Positions 47,001 to 58,565 of a stretch of DNA of 64,000 nt are shown one piece after another (positions within the stretch are counted from its first letter, which is position 1; each line of letters opens with the position of its first letter). The DNA is from Chamaecrista fasciculata. Lineage: Eukaryota > Streptophyta > Magnoliopsida > Fabales > Fabaceae. Made by a program: the position numbers and the translations under genes. The notes beneath the pieces are model-generated. The model did not search any database, was not told the DNA's origin, and saw only the letters and a list, made by a program, of their open reading frames with translations. Where the stretch lies: positions 1 through 64,000 of the forward strand of contig QANZ01031358.1 in the NCBI GenBank assembly GCA_003254925.1, read 5' to 3'.

Positions 47001-49079
47001 ATAGTAAAACCAGCAAGCCCATTACAAATAATGTTAAATAATTGATTTTCTCAAAAAACTTATGGTGAATGTATTAGGAGGTAGGTACAGAATAATTAAT
47101 TTGTACGTAGCATTAAGACAAATATTTAAGAGGAAATAGGGGATCAGCAGAAATGTTTTTTGTGGATAAAAGATACATTACTTTATAGAAGAGAGAAATA
47201 GTACAATAACAAGGAGAATAGGTGATCCCTTTTAACAAAGGCACAAAGAAGAAAAGTATCAAGAACAACACCCTCATTAATAAAACAAAGATCCCCAAAC
47301 CAAAACTGCTGAAGCTAATCGAAAGAAACTGTTCAAAATTGAGAGGACATGTCCAGCATTCACCAAAAGCACTGAACAATAAATGGAGAAATGGTCACCA
47401 CTCACCACAGAAATCTTAAAAACATGGAATGAACAATTGAAAAGTAGAAATCTTCAAGCTTGTGTGTGTTTACAATAACTGGTGCTACTTGCTACCTACT
47501 TGGATCTCCATTATTCTACAGAATGACACAAATCTTCCACATAAGGCCTTATCACCTAATGTGTGTAATGTGTTCAGAGAAGCTCAGAGGTGAATAGCCA
47601 TCTCTATTTGTATTGTGAGGTGGCTAGGCATATATGACATAGATGTTCGGTTTCTTCAACAAGAATTGGATTTGTCCACCAATCTTTCGACCTTTCTAGC
47701 TATCAGATTTGAGGGTTTAGGGGGGGATAAGAAGCATAAAGTTCTATTGCAGATGGGAATCAACACAAGGGTGTTTTGATAATAATTTTCTAGCATCACG
47801 TCTTCTTAGGAAGACTATATGTCTTCCTTATGTGTTTCTTCTAATGGTGTCTCTAGAGCAGAGTCTTGAAGGATCTCCAAAAGAATTGGAAGGTTTTCAT
47901 GAGCAAGAATTTATTTCTTCTTTGAGATGATTTCTTGTCCTCATGTTTGGTAATTATTTATGTATTTTCTCTCTTCTCGTCAATAAGCTAATTTTTCACC
48001 TAAAAGGTAAAAGAAAAGACTCCGAAAGACAGACTGCTATTGAGGGGTTAAAAGAAAGATTTGATTATTACTTTTTAGGGTGGTAAAAAATCAACTTTTA
48101 GTTCCACGTTCTTGAAACCATCATATACATAGTATTTAATAAGTAAAACTTAATTCTATAAACTTGACATTTTTTTTTTCTTTGATTATCATAATTCACA
48201 ACATTATAAAAGAATACTCTTAAAGACCTGTGTTAGAATTAGTGGTTGCATGCCTGCATCTCAATGTTTAGGCCAGGATGATATGAGGCTCAGCACATGT
48301 AAATTGTCAAATGAAGGCTAGTTGCTGCTGCATTTTCGAATTTATGATAATCAAACCAAGGAGGCGAGCTTCACAAATTATTTTGGGCAACTCATGAAAC
48401 TGAATGAAATGAAGATGAACCTTGCTAAACTCAAACATGTGACCATCTGAAGATAGGAGACCAGTAGAAAATAAAAACGAAAGGCGTTATCCTGTATTTT
48501 TTGGACAGTTTAAATCCATCTGATCCTCAACTGGGTTTGGCTACATGAATCTTTTCCTAAATCACCAGGCAACAGCCCCTAATACATTTCAAAGTGAAAG
48601 TGCGACTACATCTATGATCTTAGAAACTCTAAGTTCTTTACCCATTTTTTTCCCAATGCCAGTGAAATTGTTCGACAAATTACAACTTAAAATTATCAAG
48701 ATACGCAGAAACACTACTCAAATCTGTGTAAGCACTTCACTTTTCAATTCCTGTAGTTTCATTTTTTTCCTATCTCACAGATTCAGTCTCACAAGTTAGA
48801 AGTAGGAAAAAGAAAGAAAGAAATAGATACCAGCTGAGAGATAGCTTTAGGGAATAGGTGGTGGTGGCGAGCAAAGGAATCGGAGAGAGGAGCCTTGCTT
48901 TGGAAATGGAAATGGGCGAGCACTTTGCGATCTGGTAAAGGCTTAAGCAGCAAACCCTCCGAGAATTCTTCTTCTTCTTCTTGTTCTCCAAAGGCAGATC
49001 TGATGGAAATTCCGGAGAATAGGATCGGAACGAAAAGTAGAAGAAAGAAGAAGAAATTCTGCTTGAGGAGAAGAGCCAT
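44072..49079 (-). CDS. PIGT: GPI transamidase subunit PIG-T (Gpi16)
   Basis: PIG-T is the lumenal scaffold of the ER GPI transamidase, holding the catalytic subunit PIG-K through a disulphide. Five exons (48831-49079, 45610-46815, 45101-45247, 44832-45012, 44072-44259) give 656 residues in phase. The start ATG at 49079 opens a signal peptide ([16 protein letters not shown]). Family blocks follow: [72 protein letters not shown] and [11 protein letters not shown]. Near the C-terminus are [20 protein letters not shown] with a membrane segment ([16 protein letters not shown]), then a Ser-rich linker and a second hydrophobic tail ([15 protein letters not shown]). The length fits plant homologues. 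Intron 1 is about 2 kb with nothing recognisable in it. Confidence 0.95.
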
Positions 49080-49176
49080 CAGTTTCTCCGGGAATACACA
49101 CACAGTGACCCTGACTGCTATAAGGAGTCCGCCATGAACGCACTCGCAGTGCGAGCTTGAAAATTATCCAAGAAGA

Positions 49177-49730
49177 TTTTTTCTCGAGGAAACCTACTAT
49201 TTGGTCCTTCCTTTTTTACTGTTTCAACTATTTGGTCCGTCCTTTTTTGAAATAGACTATTTGGTCCCTCAAAAATTAGAAATGTCAACTCTTTAGTCCT
49301 TATAGCATATCTTCGTTACTAACATTGATGACATAGTTGTTAAGTGTACATGTAAAAGTTAAATGTTACATATTTAACTATTTGGGACCACCTTGGGCTT
49401 GAGATTTAGAAATGATTCAATAGTTTATGTCTTATGGAAGCTTCACGTGTAATACAAATATTTGGGTCTGATTCAATTTTAGGTTGATTTAATTATGTTT
49501 GTTGGTCCGGTTTGGTTAGTTTAGATGACTAGAATGTCAAAGTGGCATTTAACGGTGCTATGTAAACATTTAACGTCTGATAGATCGTTGGCGATTATGA
49601 TAAATGAGAGATTAAATAGTTGACATTTTTAATTTTTGAGGAACCAAATAGTCTATTTCAAAAATGTAGAGACCAAAAGTTGAAACTGTGAAAAAGGAGG
49701 GACCAAATAGTAGGTTTCCTCTTTTTTCTT
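49177..49730. mobile_element. Mutator-like TIR element upstream of PIG-T
   Basis: The element at about 49186-49721 starts GAGGAAACCTACTATTTGGT and ends ACCAAATAGTAGGTTTCCTC, a nearly perfect inverted repeat. The flanks TTTTTTCTC and TTTTTTCTT fit a 9-bp duplication with one change. It begins about 107 bases upstream of the PIG-T start codon and so lies in or next to its promoter. Confidence 0.72.
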
Positions 49731-50255
49731 TAATTAACTTTTTTTTCTTTTTAGGTACAAAGCAAACCAACATAGGTGAAAACATCAGCCAGCCCTAAAA
49801 CCTCTTTTTGTGAGAAAAAATCCTCTTTGTCGTGAGAGTTTTTCTGAGTGAAACTTTGGGCCCTTCCTCTGATTATAGAGTTTTGTGGCGACAATGTTCT
49901 GGATCAGGGCTCCCATGGCGGCGTTCTTTGGCGGCAAATCTGGACTAGGCATTCCACGGTGCCTTTTGGCTTCCACAGCGGCTTCTTGGTTTGGTCTTGA
50001 TTTTTTGGTGCTTTTCCATGGCGTTGTTTCGTTTTATTATCTTATTATTGTTACTTTGAGTCTGTTTATGTCTTTTTTTTATAACAACCATCGGGGTTGT
50101 CTGCTGTCATATTTGGAAGAGTTTCTCTCTTTGAGATGACTTTATTTATGTTTTCAGTTTTTTAGATGATTGTAGCTTTAGTTGGATCCCTAAATCCGCT
50201 AACTTGGCAATTGATTATCTTGTCAATTTGTCTAATACGAGGATGGGTCCTCTTG
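49731..50255. other. Unassigned stretch
   Basis: This region is less AT-rich than its surroundings. Short open frames run on both strands (for example APMAAFFGGKSGLGIP on plus), but there are no recognisable domains or splice structure. It may be retroelement debris. Confidence 0.3.
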
Positions 50256-50611
50256 GTAGGGGTGTACACGGGCCGGGTTTCTAGCCGGCCCGAGACCCGG
50301 CGGGGTCGGGCCACTGGGTTCGGCCGGGCCAATTTTTTTTTCTTTTTTTTTTAAATTTTTTTATTTATTCTATATATATTTTAACTTGTATATATTAGTA
50401 AAATAATTAATTTTGGATCAATTTAATGATATTTTTATTAATAAAGACATTTAATTTGACTTAATTGTTCAAAAAAATGTTGATTTAATTAAGATTAAAT
50501 ATATATTTTGTATATTTTTAATATACAATTGATAAAATAATAATAGATATGTATTTCTTACAATTAAAAAAATATTTAGTAGTATAAAATATAAATATGT
50601 ATAGTAAAAAA
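50256..50611. repeat. hAT-type element, second copy, cut by the gap
   Basis: The region starts TAGGGGTGTACACGGGCCGG, followed by a GC-rich sub-terminal part and an AT-rich centre like the copy at 33823-34308. The sequence runs into N at 50612 before the right end. Confidence 0.7.
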
Positions 50612-50963
50612 NNNNNNNNNNNNNNNNNNNNNNNNNNNNNNNNNNNNNNNNNNNNNNNNNNNNNNNNNNNNNNNNNNNNNNNNNNNNNNNNNNNNNNNNN
50701 NNNNNNNNNNNNNNNNNNNNNNNNNNNNNNNNNNNNNNNNNNNNNNNNNNNNNNNNNNNNNNNNNNNNNNNNNNNNNNNNNNNNNNNNNNNNNNNNNNNN
50801 NNNNNNNNNNNNNNNNNNNNNNNNNNNNNNNNNNNNNNNNNNNNNNNNNNNNNNNNNNNNNNNNNNNNNNNNNNNNNNNNNNNNNNNNNNNNNNNNNNNN
50901 NNNNNNNNNNNNNNNNNNNNNNNNNNNNNNNNNNNNNNNNNNNNNNNNNNNNNNNNNNNNNNN
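50612..50963. other. Assembly gap (352 N)
   Basis: An unbroken run of N. The missing right end of the hAT-type element probably lies in it. Confidence 0.99.
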
Positions 50964-51674
50964 CTCAGTTAATTAGTTATCCTATTTTGAAAAAATTGTT
51001 TTCTCTAAAAGAAATATAAATTTACTTCTAATTTCAAATTTCAATCCTCACTTTTAAAATTATAATTTTTATTTAATATTTACAAAAAAAATTATATATA
51101 ATTTTATACCTTAACAACATTCAAATATATATAAAATATTTTAATAAATTTAAAGTAGGTCAAAATCTAGAATTGGTCCTCTATCTCTTTCTCAAAGTTC
51201 ATTTAAGTCTTCTATCTTTCGGAATGCTCAAATTGATCTTCTATAACAGTTCACTTTGGTTTCAAAACTACTAAATATAGTCACATTCCAGAACTATAGA
51301 TTGCTTTTAGTTAGTATTTTCTATAAAGTTATAGTCGTCAACAAATAAAGTTAAATTAAATCTAAAAAGTAAGTAACTCATTTCATGGTTAAACAAACGT
51401 AGTTGGTCATATGTCTTATGTTTCAAATCTGAATGCGACAAATTCGAAACTATGAATTACTGTTGACGAGTAATTTTTTTGCTCAATTAAGACCGCGACA
51501 AATGAGATCAAAATTGGATTCAAAAGCGGGTTTAGGACCAAAAGGGGAAAAATTAGTCTCAAATTGCTTGACCTTATTAAAAAGCTTTAACTATTTAATA
51601 GATCTTCTTGAAAATAAAACAAGAAAAGAATTTTATTTCACTTCAAAAAAACCCTCAAGAATTTTTAAGTTCCA
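50964..51674. other. Stretch downstream of the first XTH gene
   Basis: AT-rich. A stretch at about 51170-51560 has the 'ggtcctctatc' texture of a degraded TIR element arm. No gene was recognised, and the 3' end of the XTH gene should be here. Confidence 0.35.
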
Positions 51675-54449
51675 TTACAAACACTCCTTGGGAGGAGTTG
51701 GAAACCTTAATCTATCATCACAATAGTTATAGGTCATGTACATCTTTTGTACATTCTCAAATCTTTTCTGCCTTTCAGGATCCAACTGCCAAAAATCCTG
51801 TTTGTTCCAAGAGAATCTATCAGAAGAACAATCTTGAGAATTTGATGAAGATGAGTTTTGAACAAATTCACAGCCTCTAATATTAAAGCTTTGAAAGTAT
51901 GCTTTGAAAGGAGCATAATCCCAATTGATTTTGCTTCTTCCTTCATCTGTTGCCCAATTATCTCCACTCCACAATGTTGCTTCTATTCTCATTGCCTTTG
52001 TTGGGTACTCTGCTCCAACATCACTCTTGTTCTTCATTACCCTTATGGGAATGTTGTCCACAAAAAATCTGCCATCATGCCAATTAAATATTGTACATCT
52101 TAGTTAATATCTTTGATAGAGGAACCAAAATCTAGTCTAAAAAAATACAAATGCATTCAATTTGGTTCCTCTATCAAAGATATTAACGAAGATGTACAAT
52201 AGTCAAGTTGAAAGAGCAAGATAGTTAACATTTAGATTTATTATTAAATTTTAGTCATCCATATTTTCAAGAGAAGGATCAAGTTGATTGTAACAATATT
52301 TTTTAGACTAGATTTTGTTATTTAAGATCTTTGAGGATTAAATTGAGATATTCATAATTTTTTTAAGGGGTTGAATAAGTAGTTTACTCGAACTTTTATT
52401 ATATAACTTTTTTTAATAATATATTTGATAAAAATATAAATATATTGGTATTATTTGATTGCTACTATGGAACTAAGAAAATGAGACATATATAAATGTT
52501 AAGAACTTTTAGTGCTTGTTATTAATACTTTCTATATTCAAATGTGACATTCCAACGGCACCACCCACTCACTTAGTTAAGCCCTATCAATACTTTCTAT
52601 CAATTGCGGAACTAATAAACTAGACTCATGATTTCTATCTCTCATCTTTGATTGATTATTTCTATATATTGTAAAGGTTTGAAAGTTTAAAGCAACTTTG
52701 ACTTTTTTTTTTACCCGAAAAAAAGCAACTCTGACTTGGATTAATAAGATTTGTAATTTTCAGATATTGAAAAAAGAAAGGCTAAAGTTCTATTTTGGTC
52801 CCTCATGTTTGCTCAAAATTCTGTTTTGGCCCCTCAAGTTTTTTTCGTTCTATTTTGGTCCCTAAAGTTTCTAAAAAGTTCTATTTTGGTCCCTCAAATT
52901 TTCAAAAAGTTCCACCGTTAATCCTTGAAATCTATTAAAATTGTCTATTTATTTTTTTTAAAATTTTGATCTTATTATATAAGAAAAAGGACCTTAATAT
53001 AAAAAACTAAAACTTTTGGAGGATGAAAGTCTTTTTTTTCTTTTTTTTAATAGAAAAAGTGGATGGAAAATGTTGAGGGACTAATGGTGGAACGTTTTGG
53101 AAAGTTGAGGGATCAAAACAGAACAAGAAAAAGATAAGAGACCAAAACGAGACTTTGAGCAAACCTGAAGAAATGAAATAAGACTTGGCCAAAAAGAAAA
53201 GAATATATATATATCTTACGCAATCTGGTGTTGATTCCAAAGAATTCTGTAGTAGTGAAAATCTTGAGAGGGATCAAACCAAAGTTGAACTCTGTGCTCT
53301 CTATCGCCATGGCCATCAACATACACATTGGTCTGTAATGTGTATGGCTTCCCTTCTCTGTTTCCTAAGAATTCCATTTCTATCTCATCCCTTGTATCCT
53401 CCATGGAAGATAGCTTCATCCATATTCATTAAAAACAAAACAAAAATAAGAAAAGAAACAAGAAAGAAAGTAAGCATCAATAAATTTTCACAATCAATAA
53501 CCTTTTTTTCATTGCAAAGTCGCAATGATTTTCAAATTAATTAACAATAAATAGAAAATGAATAAATTAACAATTCGATTTTTAAATAATCACTAGACTA
53601 GTTAACAATTATTTATATTTCAAGTGCAATATAAATAATCATTTCACATGCATATTCTAATAAAGTTAATTAAAAAAATCACGCACATAAAATGCTGTGA
53701 CAACTCCTGAAGAATCTCCACTTGGCACTTTAATCCTCAAATGGAAAAATCCAGAGCCGTAGGTCATTTTGGACCCAAAGCCTGATCCTGCATGTATAGT
53801 GTGTGAAGAACAAATAAATAAAAAGAAAGAAAAACAGAAAGGAAATTAGTGTAAACTTGACAAAAACAAGTGTGTCAGTGTGTGTATATATATCAATATT
53901 AGTTATATAGCGAAAGTGTAAATTTTGTCCAATATATTTTGTTCAATTTTCAATTTGGTCTTATGCATATTTTTGTTGCATTTTTTATCTCATCTTTGCA
54001 AAATAACCTAATTTGGTTCTATATCTTTTGGTCTAGTTAGAGCATTGATCACATATTTTTGTAAAAGGTTTCACTATTAGTTCCATCAGACTTAAATATA
54101 TAAAATCAATTATGCACCTGACTCAGAGATATAAGCCAAATTTACAACAAAAAAATACAAGATCAAATTAAAAATTGAGAAAAAAAGTATAAGACCAAAT
54201 TTATATTTTGGTCTAGTTATATTAAGAGTGTGGTAAGGAAAAGAAAGAACCTGAAGAGTTATCCATGGTGAGTTGAACTTGTCTGCCTTGGTTTATGGGC
54301 AAAACATAATTATCATGATCACCCAATATAACTTTGTAATGTTCATCAAATCTCACTTCTTCCTTGTCATCAATACCAACCACTCCATTATCATCAAAGA
54401 ATAGCAAAATAAGAGAAACAAATAGCATAGCAAACTCATATCTAATCAT
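51675..54449 (-). CDS. Xyloglucan endotransglucosylase/hydrolase (copy A)
   Basis: Four exons (54251-54449, 53687-53787, 53220-53413, 51675-52068) join in phase to 295 residues. GH16 XTH enzymes act in the cell wall, cutting xyloglucan and rejoining it to another chain. The start ATG at 54449 opens a signal peptide ([18 protein letters not shown]). The active site reads [10 protein letters not shown] (residues 109-118). Nucleophile Glu110 and acid/base Glu114 are kept, but the central Asp of the usual DE(I/V)DxEFLG is Glu. The XTH C-terminal extension ends with YMTYNYCDD and PTPPKEC. The N-glycosylation site that usually follows the active site is absent (FLGNREGKP). The closest look is to Arabidopsis XTH1-3. 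Introns 1 and 3 contain TIR elements. Confidence 0.93.
52089..52201. repeat. Near-perfect 41-bp inverted repeat (hairpin) in the last XTH-A intron
   Basis: The arm 52089-52129 is complementary to 52161-52201 with one mismatch over 41 bp and a 31-base loop. The core is ATATCTTTGATAGAGGAACC. It starts 21 bases upstream of the 3' splice site of the last XTH-A intron (exon begins 52068). Part of the loop (tctagtctaaaaaaata) pairs again with about 52299-52320. Confidence 0.85.
52771..53199. mobile_element. Mutator-like MITE with exact 9-bp duplication in XTH-A intron 3
   Basis: The element 52780-53190 (411 bp) has inverted ends GGCTAAAGTTCTATTTTGG and GGCC-type right end. It is flanked by AAAAAGAAA at 52771-52779 and 53191-53199. 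It sits about 30 bases from the splice donor of exon 3. Confidence 0.75.
53913..54218. repeat. Hairpin TIR element in XTH-A intron 1
   Basis: The left arm (aaattttgtccaatat, caatttggtcttatgc) and right arm (tataagaccaaatttata) form a diverged inverted repeat within intron 1. No duplication was seen. Confidence 0.5.
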
Positions 54450-55726
54450 AACCAAACCCTAATTAATTTTCAGCTTTTATACTTAAGCTCTTCAATTGCA
54501 TAATTTGGACTAGCTAGCTATATATATATATGCCTTTGTTGTCAGCCTAGTTAATTATGTGTGTGTGTGTATATATAGACAAAGAAGCTTAAGATTCCTA
54601 CGAGAAGCATGGAAAAATTGAAAGAGCATGATATATATATATATGAGAAAAAAAATCAAATGATTTTATGTATTTTCATTACAAAGTTCACCAACTATGA
54701 TTTTTAAGAGATTTTTATAAGTTCTTTAATCAATAATCTTGAGTTTTGAGTTTTACAATTGCGGCTGGATTAAATACTTAATTGAAAGTATTTTTTTTTG
54801 GTTGCTCAAGGTATCCCCAACCCGATGAGCTAAGGACTAAATTAAATATGTAACTTAAATGATTTTTCTCTCTTGCTTATTCTAATATATAGATGAGTTA
54901 ACATGAAAAGAAATAAAATCATTTTTAGAAAACAAAATCATAGATTTATAAATTTTTAGTTTCCGACTATCATTCATCTTAACTATTCAGGTTAGAGATA
55001 ATAATAAAAATTAGACATAATTATATTTTGGACTAATAGTAAAACAAATAAAAAAAATAAAAAATCAAAACAAAATAAAATAAAAGTTTTATGAGTAAAA
55101 TAAAATTCATGTTATAATATAACAACCAATTTGAGTATTTTATTTTTAATCTTTCGCGATCTTTTTTACTTTAATTGAATTAATGGGTGATTACAAAAAT
55201 GTAAAAACTCATCTATATAACAAGAATCCAGCTCTTGCAATTTTGCACAGTTAAAATTGATGCTTGCCACTTCAAGAAAAATGCAAAGAGTACACAATAA
55301 TTTTCAATTATTTATAATGAGGGAGAAGTTTCCTAATTTCTTCTCTTTTGTTCATTAAAAAGAATGAGTTCAATGTTATTTTACATGAAAAGAAGATGAG
55401 TAATCCAAGCATCAAACACATCTACAAAAAATCTTTTTTGCCCCTATCTTTCACTATGCCGTGTAAGAAGTCCATTGTGCCCTTCTCTATCTTATTTGTT
55501 GAGACATGGCATAGAGAATGGTGTGCATTGATCAAAGAAAATTATATACTCTATTGTATTTTATTGAAATAATTTTAGAAGAAAAAAATAATTGTTAAGC
55601 ATAATTGAATTACTTTATTGATAAAATATTACAAAAACACTTAAATAAATAAAACTTAATTTTTTTTTCTCAGCCTAAAAGATAATACATTAATACACAA
55701 GTACATTCCTATAATAATTATATATT
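54450..55726. other. Region between the two XTH genes
   Basis: Contains the promoter of copy A, with GT and TA dinucleotide runs at about 54520-54580 and 54630-54645. No coding sequence was recognised. Confidence 0.45.
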
Positions 55727-56116
55727 AAAGGTCAAAATGTAAATTTGATCCCATATCTTTTGTCAAGTTCTCAATTTAACACTGTATCTTTTTTGTTGTA
55801 CTTTTGGTCCCATATCTTTGCAAAAGTCCCAATTCGGCCCCATATCATTTTTTATCCAATATCTATTGGTTAAGTTACAGTATTAGTCCCATATCTTTGC
55901 AAAATGATCAACCAATGATTGATACTTTTGCAAATATATGAGACCACTTCTACACTTGACCCAAAGATATAGGACAAATTCTGTAATTAACTTAAAGATG
56001 AGACCAAAATTTGCAACAACAGAAAATATGGGACCAAATTTGGAACTAACCCAAAGATATGGTATCAAATGTGCAAAGAAAAAAAAATATATGACCAAAT
56101 TTGCACTTTGACCTTT
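55727..56116. repeat. Hairpin TIR element forming the 3' flank of XTH copy B
   Basis: The ends AAGGTCAAAATGTAAATTTG and CAAATTTGCACTTTGACCTT are inverted repeats. The right end is 11 bases after the XTH-B stop codon, so the transcript must end within or read through this element. Confidence 0.7.
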
Positions 56117-56127
56117 TCTAAATAACA

Positions 56128-58565
56128 CTACACGATTTCACATTCTTTATGCATCTGGCCTCTATCAGAGCAATAATCATAAAGTAAATATTTTTTCCTC
56201 ACATCTTCATATGCTCTTTGTTGGAGAGGGTTTAGGTACCAATGCTTCTTGTCATTCCACCATAAATGAGAAGAATAACAATATTTATGAAGTTTATTAA
56301 TGTTATTAGGGTTTTGGGAATTATATTGACACCCATGAATCTTGAAGCCTTGAAATTGAGCTGTGAAGGGTGCTTGAGTCCACTCAATTCTCTTCCCATT
56401 AGATGCCCATGGTTCTCCATTCCATATGCTACATGTAATGTGCATTTTCTTTGAAGGAAATCTCACACCATATTTTGAATTGTTCTTGAACACTCTAATT
56501 GGTATGTTGTCCACATAAAACCTGCAAATTAACATGAATCAAAGAACCATTAATTAATTAATTAGGTATCTTTACTCTAAAAAATGTTTAAGTTGATTTA
56601 TGTTGGTTTTCTATAGATCAAAACCTATTTTTGATCCTTAACTTATAGAGTAAATTCTCTTTTGCTTCTCAATTTTTTTTGTTCTGTTCTAATCCTCAAA
56701 ATTTATTATTTGTTTTATCCTTAGTTTAAAACATGATTTCGCTTGATTCTTGTTGAATTCCCTAGATCAATGGACACTTGACTTGAACAATTTTTCTTTT
56801 ATCCGTATCTTAATAAATGAGTTGAGAAAGAAAAGAAAAGGCGGACACAAACTTATTTTCAGTTTGCGACTAAAGAAATATTTTCCTTTCTCTATGCCAA
56901 CCTCTTATTATAACATATGAGAGATAAATCATTTATCTCAACTATCAAAGTAAAAAATAACGACATAAACCAAACCGAATCATGTTTTGGATTAATTGTG
57001 AAACAAATGAGAAAATTTGAGAATGAGATTTTTTTATCATTTTCTAAAACTATTTTTTGCATTCCATTTCAATTTTTTTTATGCACCTTGACAAAGACTT
57101 CAATGCACTAGTTATATATATATATATATATATATATTGTAATGTATTCTTACACTATGTGATGCTGGTTCCAAAGGATTCCATAAGTATGAAAATGGAT
57201 GGTTGGATCAAACCAAAGGTTAAACCTTTGCTCTCTGCCACCATTATCACTTGCAAATATATTTGTTTGTAATATGTAAGGCCCTCCATTGTTTCCCAAG
57301 AATTCATAGTCAATCTCATCATGATCATTTCCTCCCACACCATTGAATGCCCTTGAAGTCAACTTCAATATAAGAAATTAATCAGTTAAAAAAGAAGTTA
57401 GCAAGTTGAAATTAATTTGAGCATAATGAAATATGTACATTTTTTTTTATAGCTCAATTAATAAATAAGGAAACATAAAGTTCTCACATAGAAAGCTGTG
57501 ACTACTCCTATGGAATCCTTGTTGGGTATCTTTATCCTCATTTCAAAAAATCCCGAAATATAATCCAATTTAGACCTGAAGCCAGCCCCTACACATTAAA
57601 CATAATTATTTAAAACCATTAAATATCTCAAAGATATATAAAAGGGAAAAAAAGTGAAGGCACTATAACTTGAAAATACACTTATAATATAGTTAGTCCC
57701 CTAAAAGAGAGAGCTGAGAGACTATCGAATAATAACTCTAACATCTATTGATACACTTGAAACCGAATCTTTTGAAATACTTTAAGGTGCAGTGTCTTAA
57801 TAATATATATATATATATATATATATTGTCAAAGTGTATTTTTATTCTATAACTTTTGTTCATATTTTAATTTAATCTCATAATATTTCTTGTTGCACTT
57901 TTAGTCTCATATCTTTATGTCAGGTTAAAGAATTAGTCTCATATCTTTTGGTCAGATTGTAAAATTTTGGTCTCATATTTTTGTGTTGTTGAAGAATTAA
58001 TTTCAAATCTCTGGGTCAGGTGGAACTGACGGTAAAACTTTTTGCAAAGATATGAGACTAATTCTGCAATCTAATTAAAATGTATGAGACTAAAAGTACA
58101 ATTAGAAAAATTATGGGACCAAATTGATCGAGACCTGACCAAAAGTTATGAGAACAAAAATACACTTTGACCTATATTTTTTACATTATTCTTTTTAATG
58201 TAAAATCTTTAAAATACATTGTATCATATATCTTGAAGTATTTATGAGAATCCGAGACTAACCTGAGTATTTGTCCATTGAGAGTTGAACTTCATTTCCA
58301 TGGTCAAAGATGGATGCATGGTGATTTCCCCATATAATTTTGTAGTTCTGTTGAAAGTTGACCTCACCAACAGCTATATAAGCAGACATCATGGCCACAA
58401 CCACAAGTACAAGGTAGAAGCTGCAACAAATTAAATCAAACAAAAGCAAGCAGTTGAATAAACTATAAAGTAGAATTAATTGGGAGAAACCCAAAAAAAA
58501 AAAAAAGAACAAAGAATTTACTCTTTGTAATTAATATACTTTTGTTGCTTGTGCAGAGAAACCAT
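56128..58565 (-). CDS. Xyloglucan endotransglucosylase/hydrolase (copy B)
   Basis: Five exons (58522-58565, 58263-58420, 57488-57588, 57154-57362, 56128-56521) join in phase to 301 residues. The first short exon is inferred from an ATG plus matching splice sites. A start at an ATG inside exon 2 ([10 protein letters not shown]) is the alternative. A hydrophobic secretion signal ([17 protein letters not shown]) follows a 15-residue lead. The catalytic motif is the usual [10 protein letters not shown] (Glu117 nucleophile, Glu121 acid/base). [44 protein letters not shown] and [13 protein letters not shown] are XTH blocks. The C-terminal extension ends with [14 protein letters not shown]. It is a tandem paralogue of copy A with intron positions shared in the body. 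It lies next to the Bud20 gene and, like copy A, looks like the XTH1-3 group. Confidence 0.92.
57113..57137. repeat. (TA)n microsatellite
   Basis: A run of about 12 TA units lies just downstream of the exon 3 donor of XTH copy B. Confidence 0.85.
57801..57827. repeat. (TA)n microsatellite
   Basis: A run of about 12 TA units lies in XTH-B intron 2, directly beside the TIR element at 57828. Confidence 0.85.
57828..58172. repeat. Hairpin TIR element in XTH-B intron 2
   Basis: The left arm GTCAAAGTGTATTTTTATTC and right arm GAACAAAAATACACTTTGAC are inverted repeats. The element sits next to a TA microsatellite, a frequent insertion context for MITEs. It is non-coding. Confidence 0.65.

Noticed and set aside
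49785..50139. Short open frames on both strands near 49.9 kb
   Set aside because: No start context, domain or exon partners. Opposite frames are equally open, so composition explains them.
51433..51880. Plus-strand open frames downstream of XTH copy A
   Set aside because: They overlap the antisense of the last XTH exon or AT-rich repeat. No domain or splice support.
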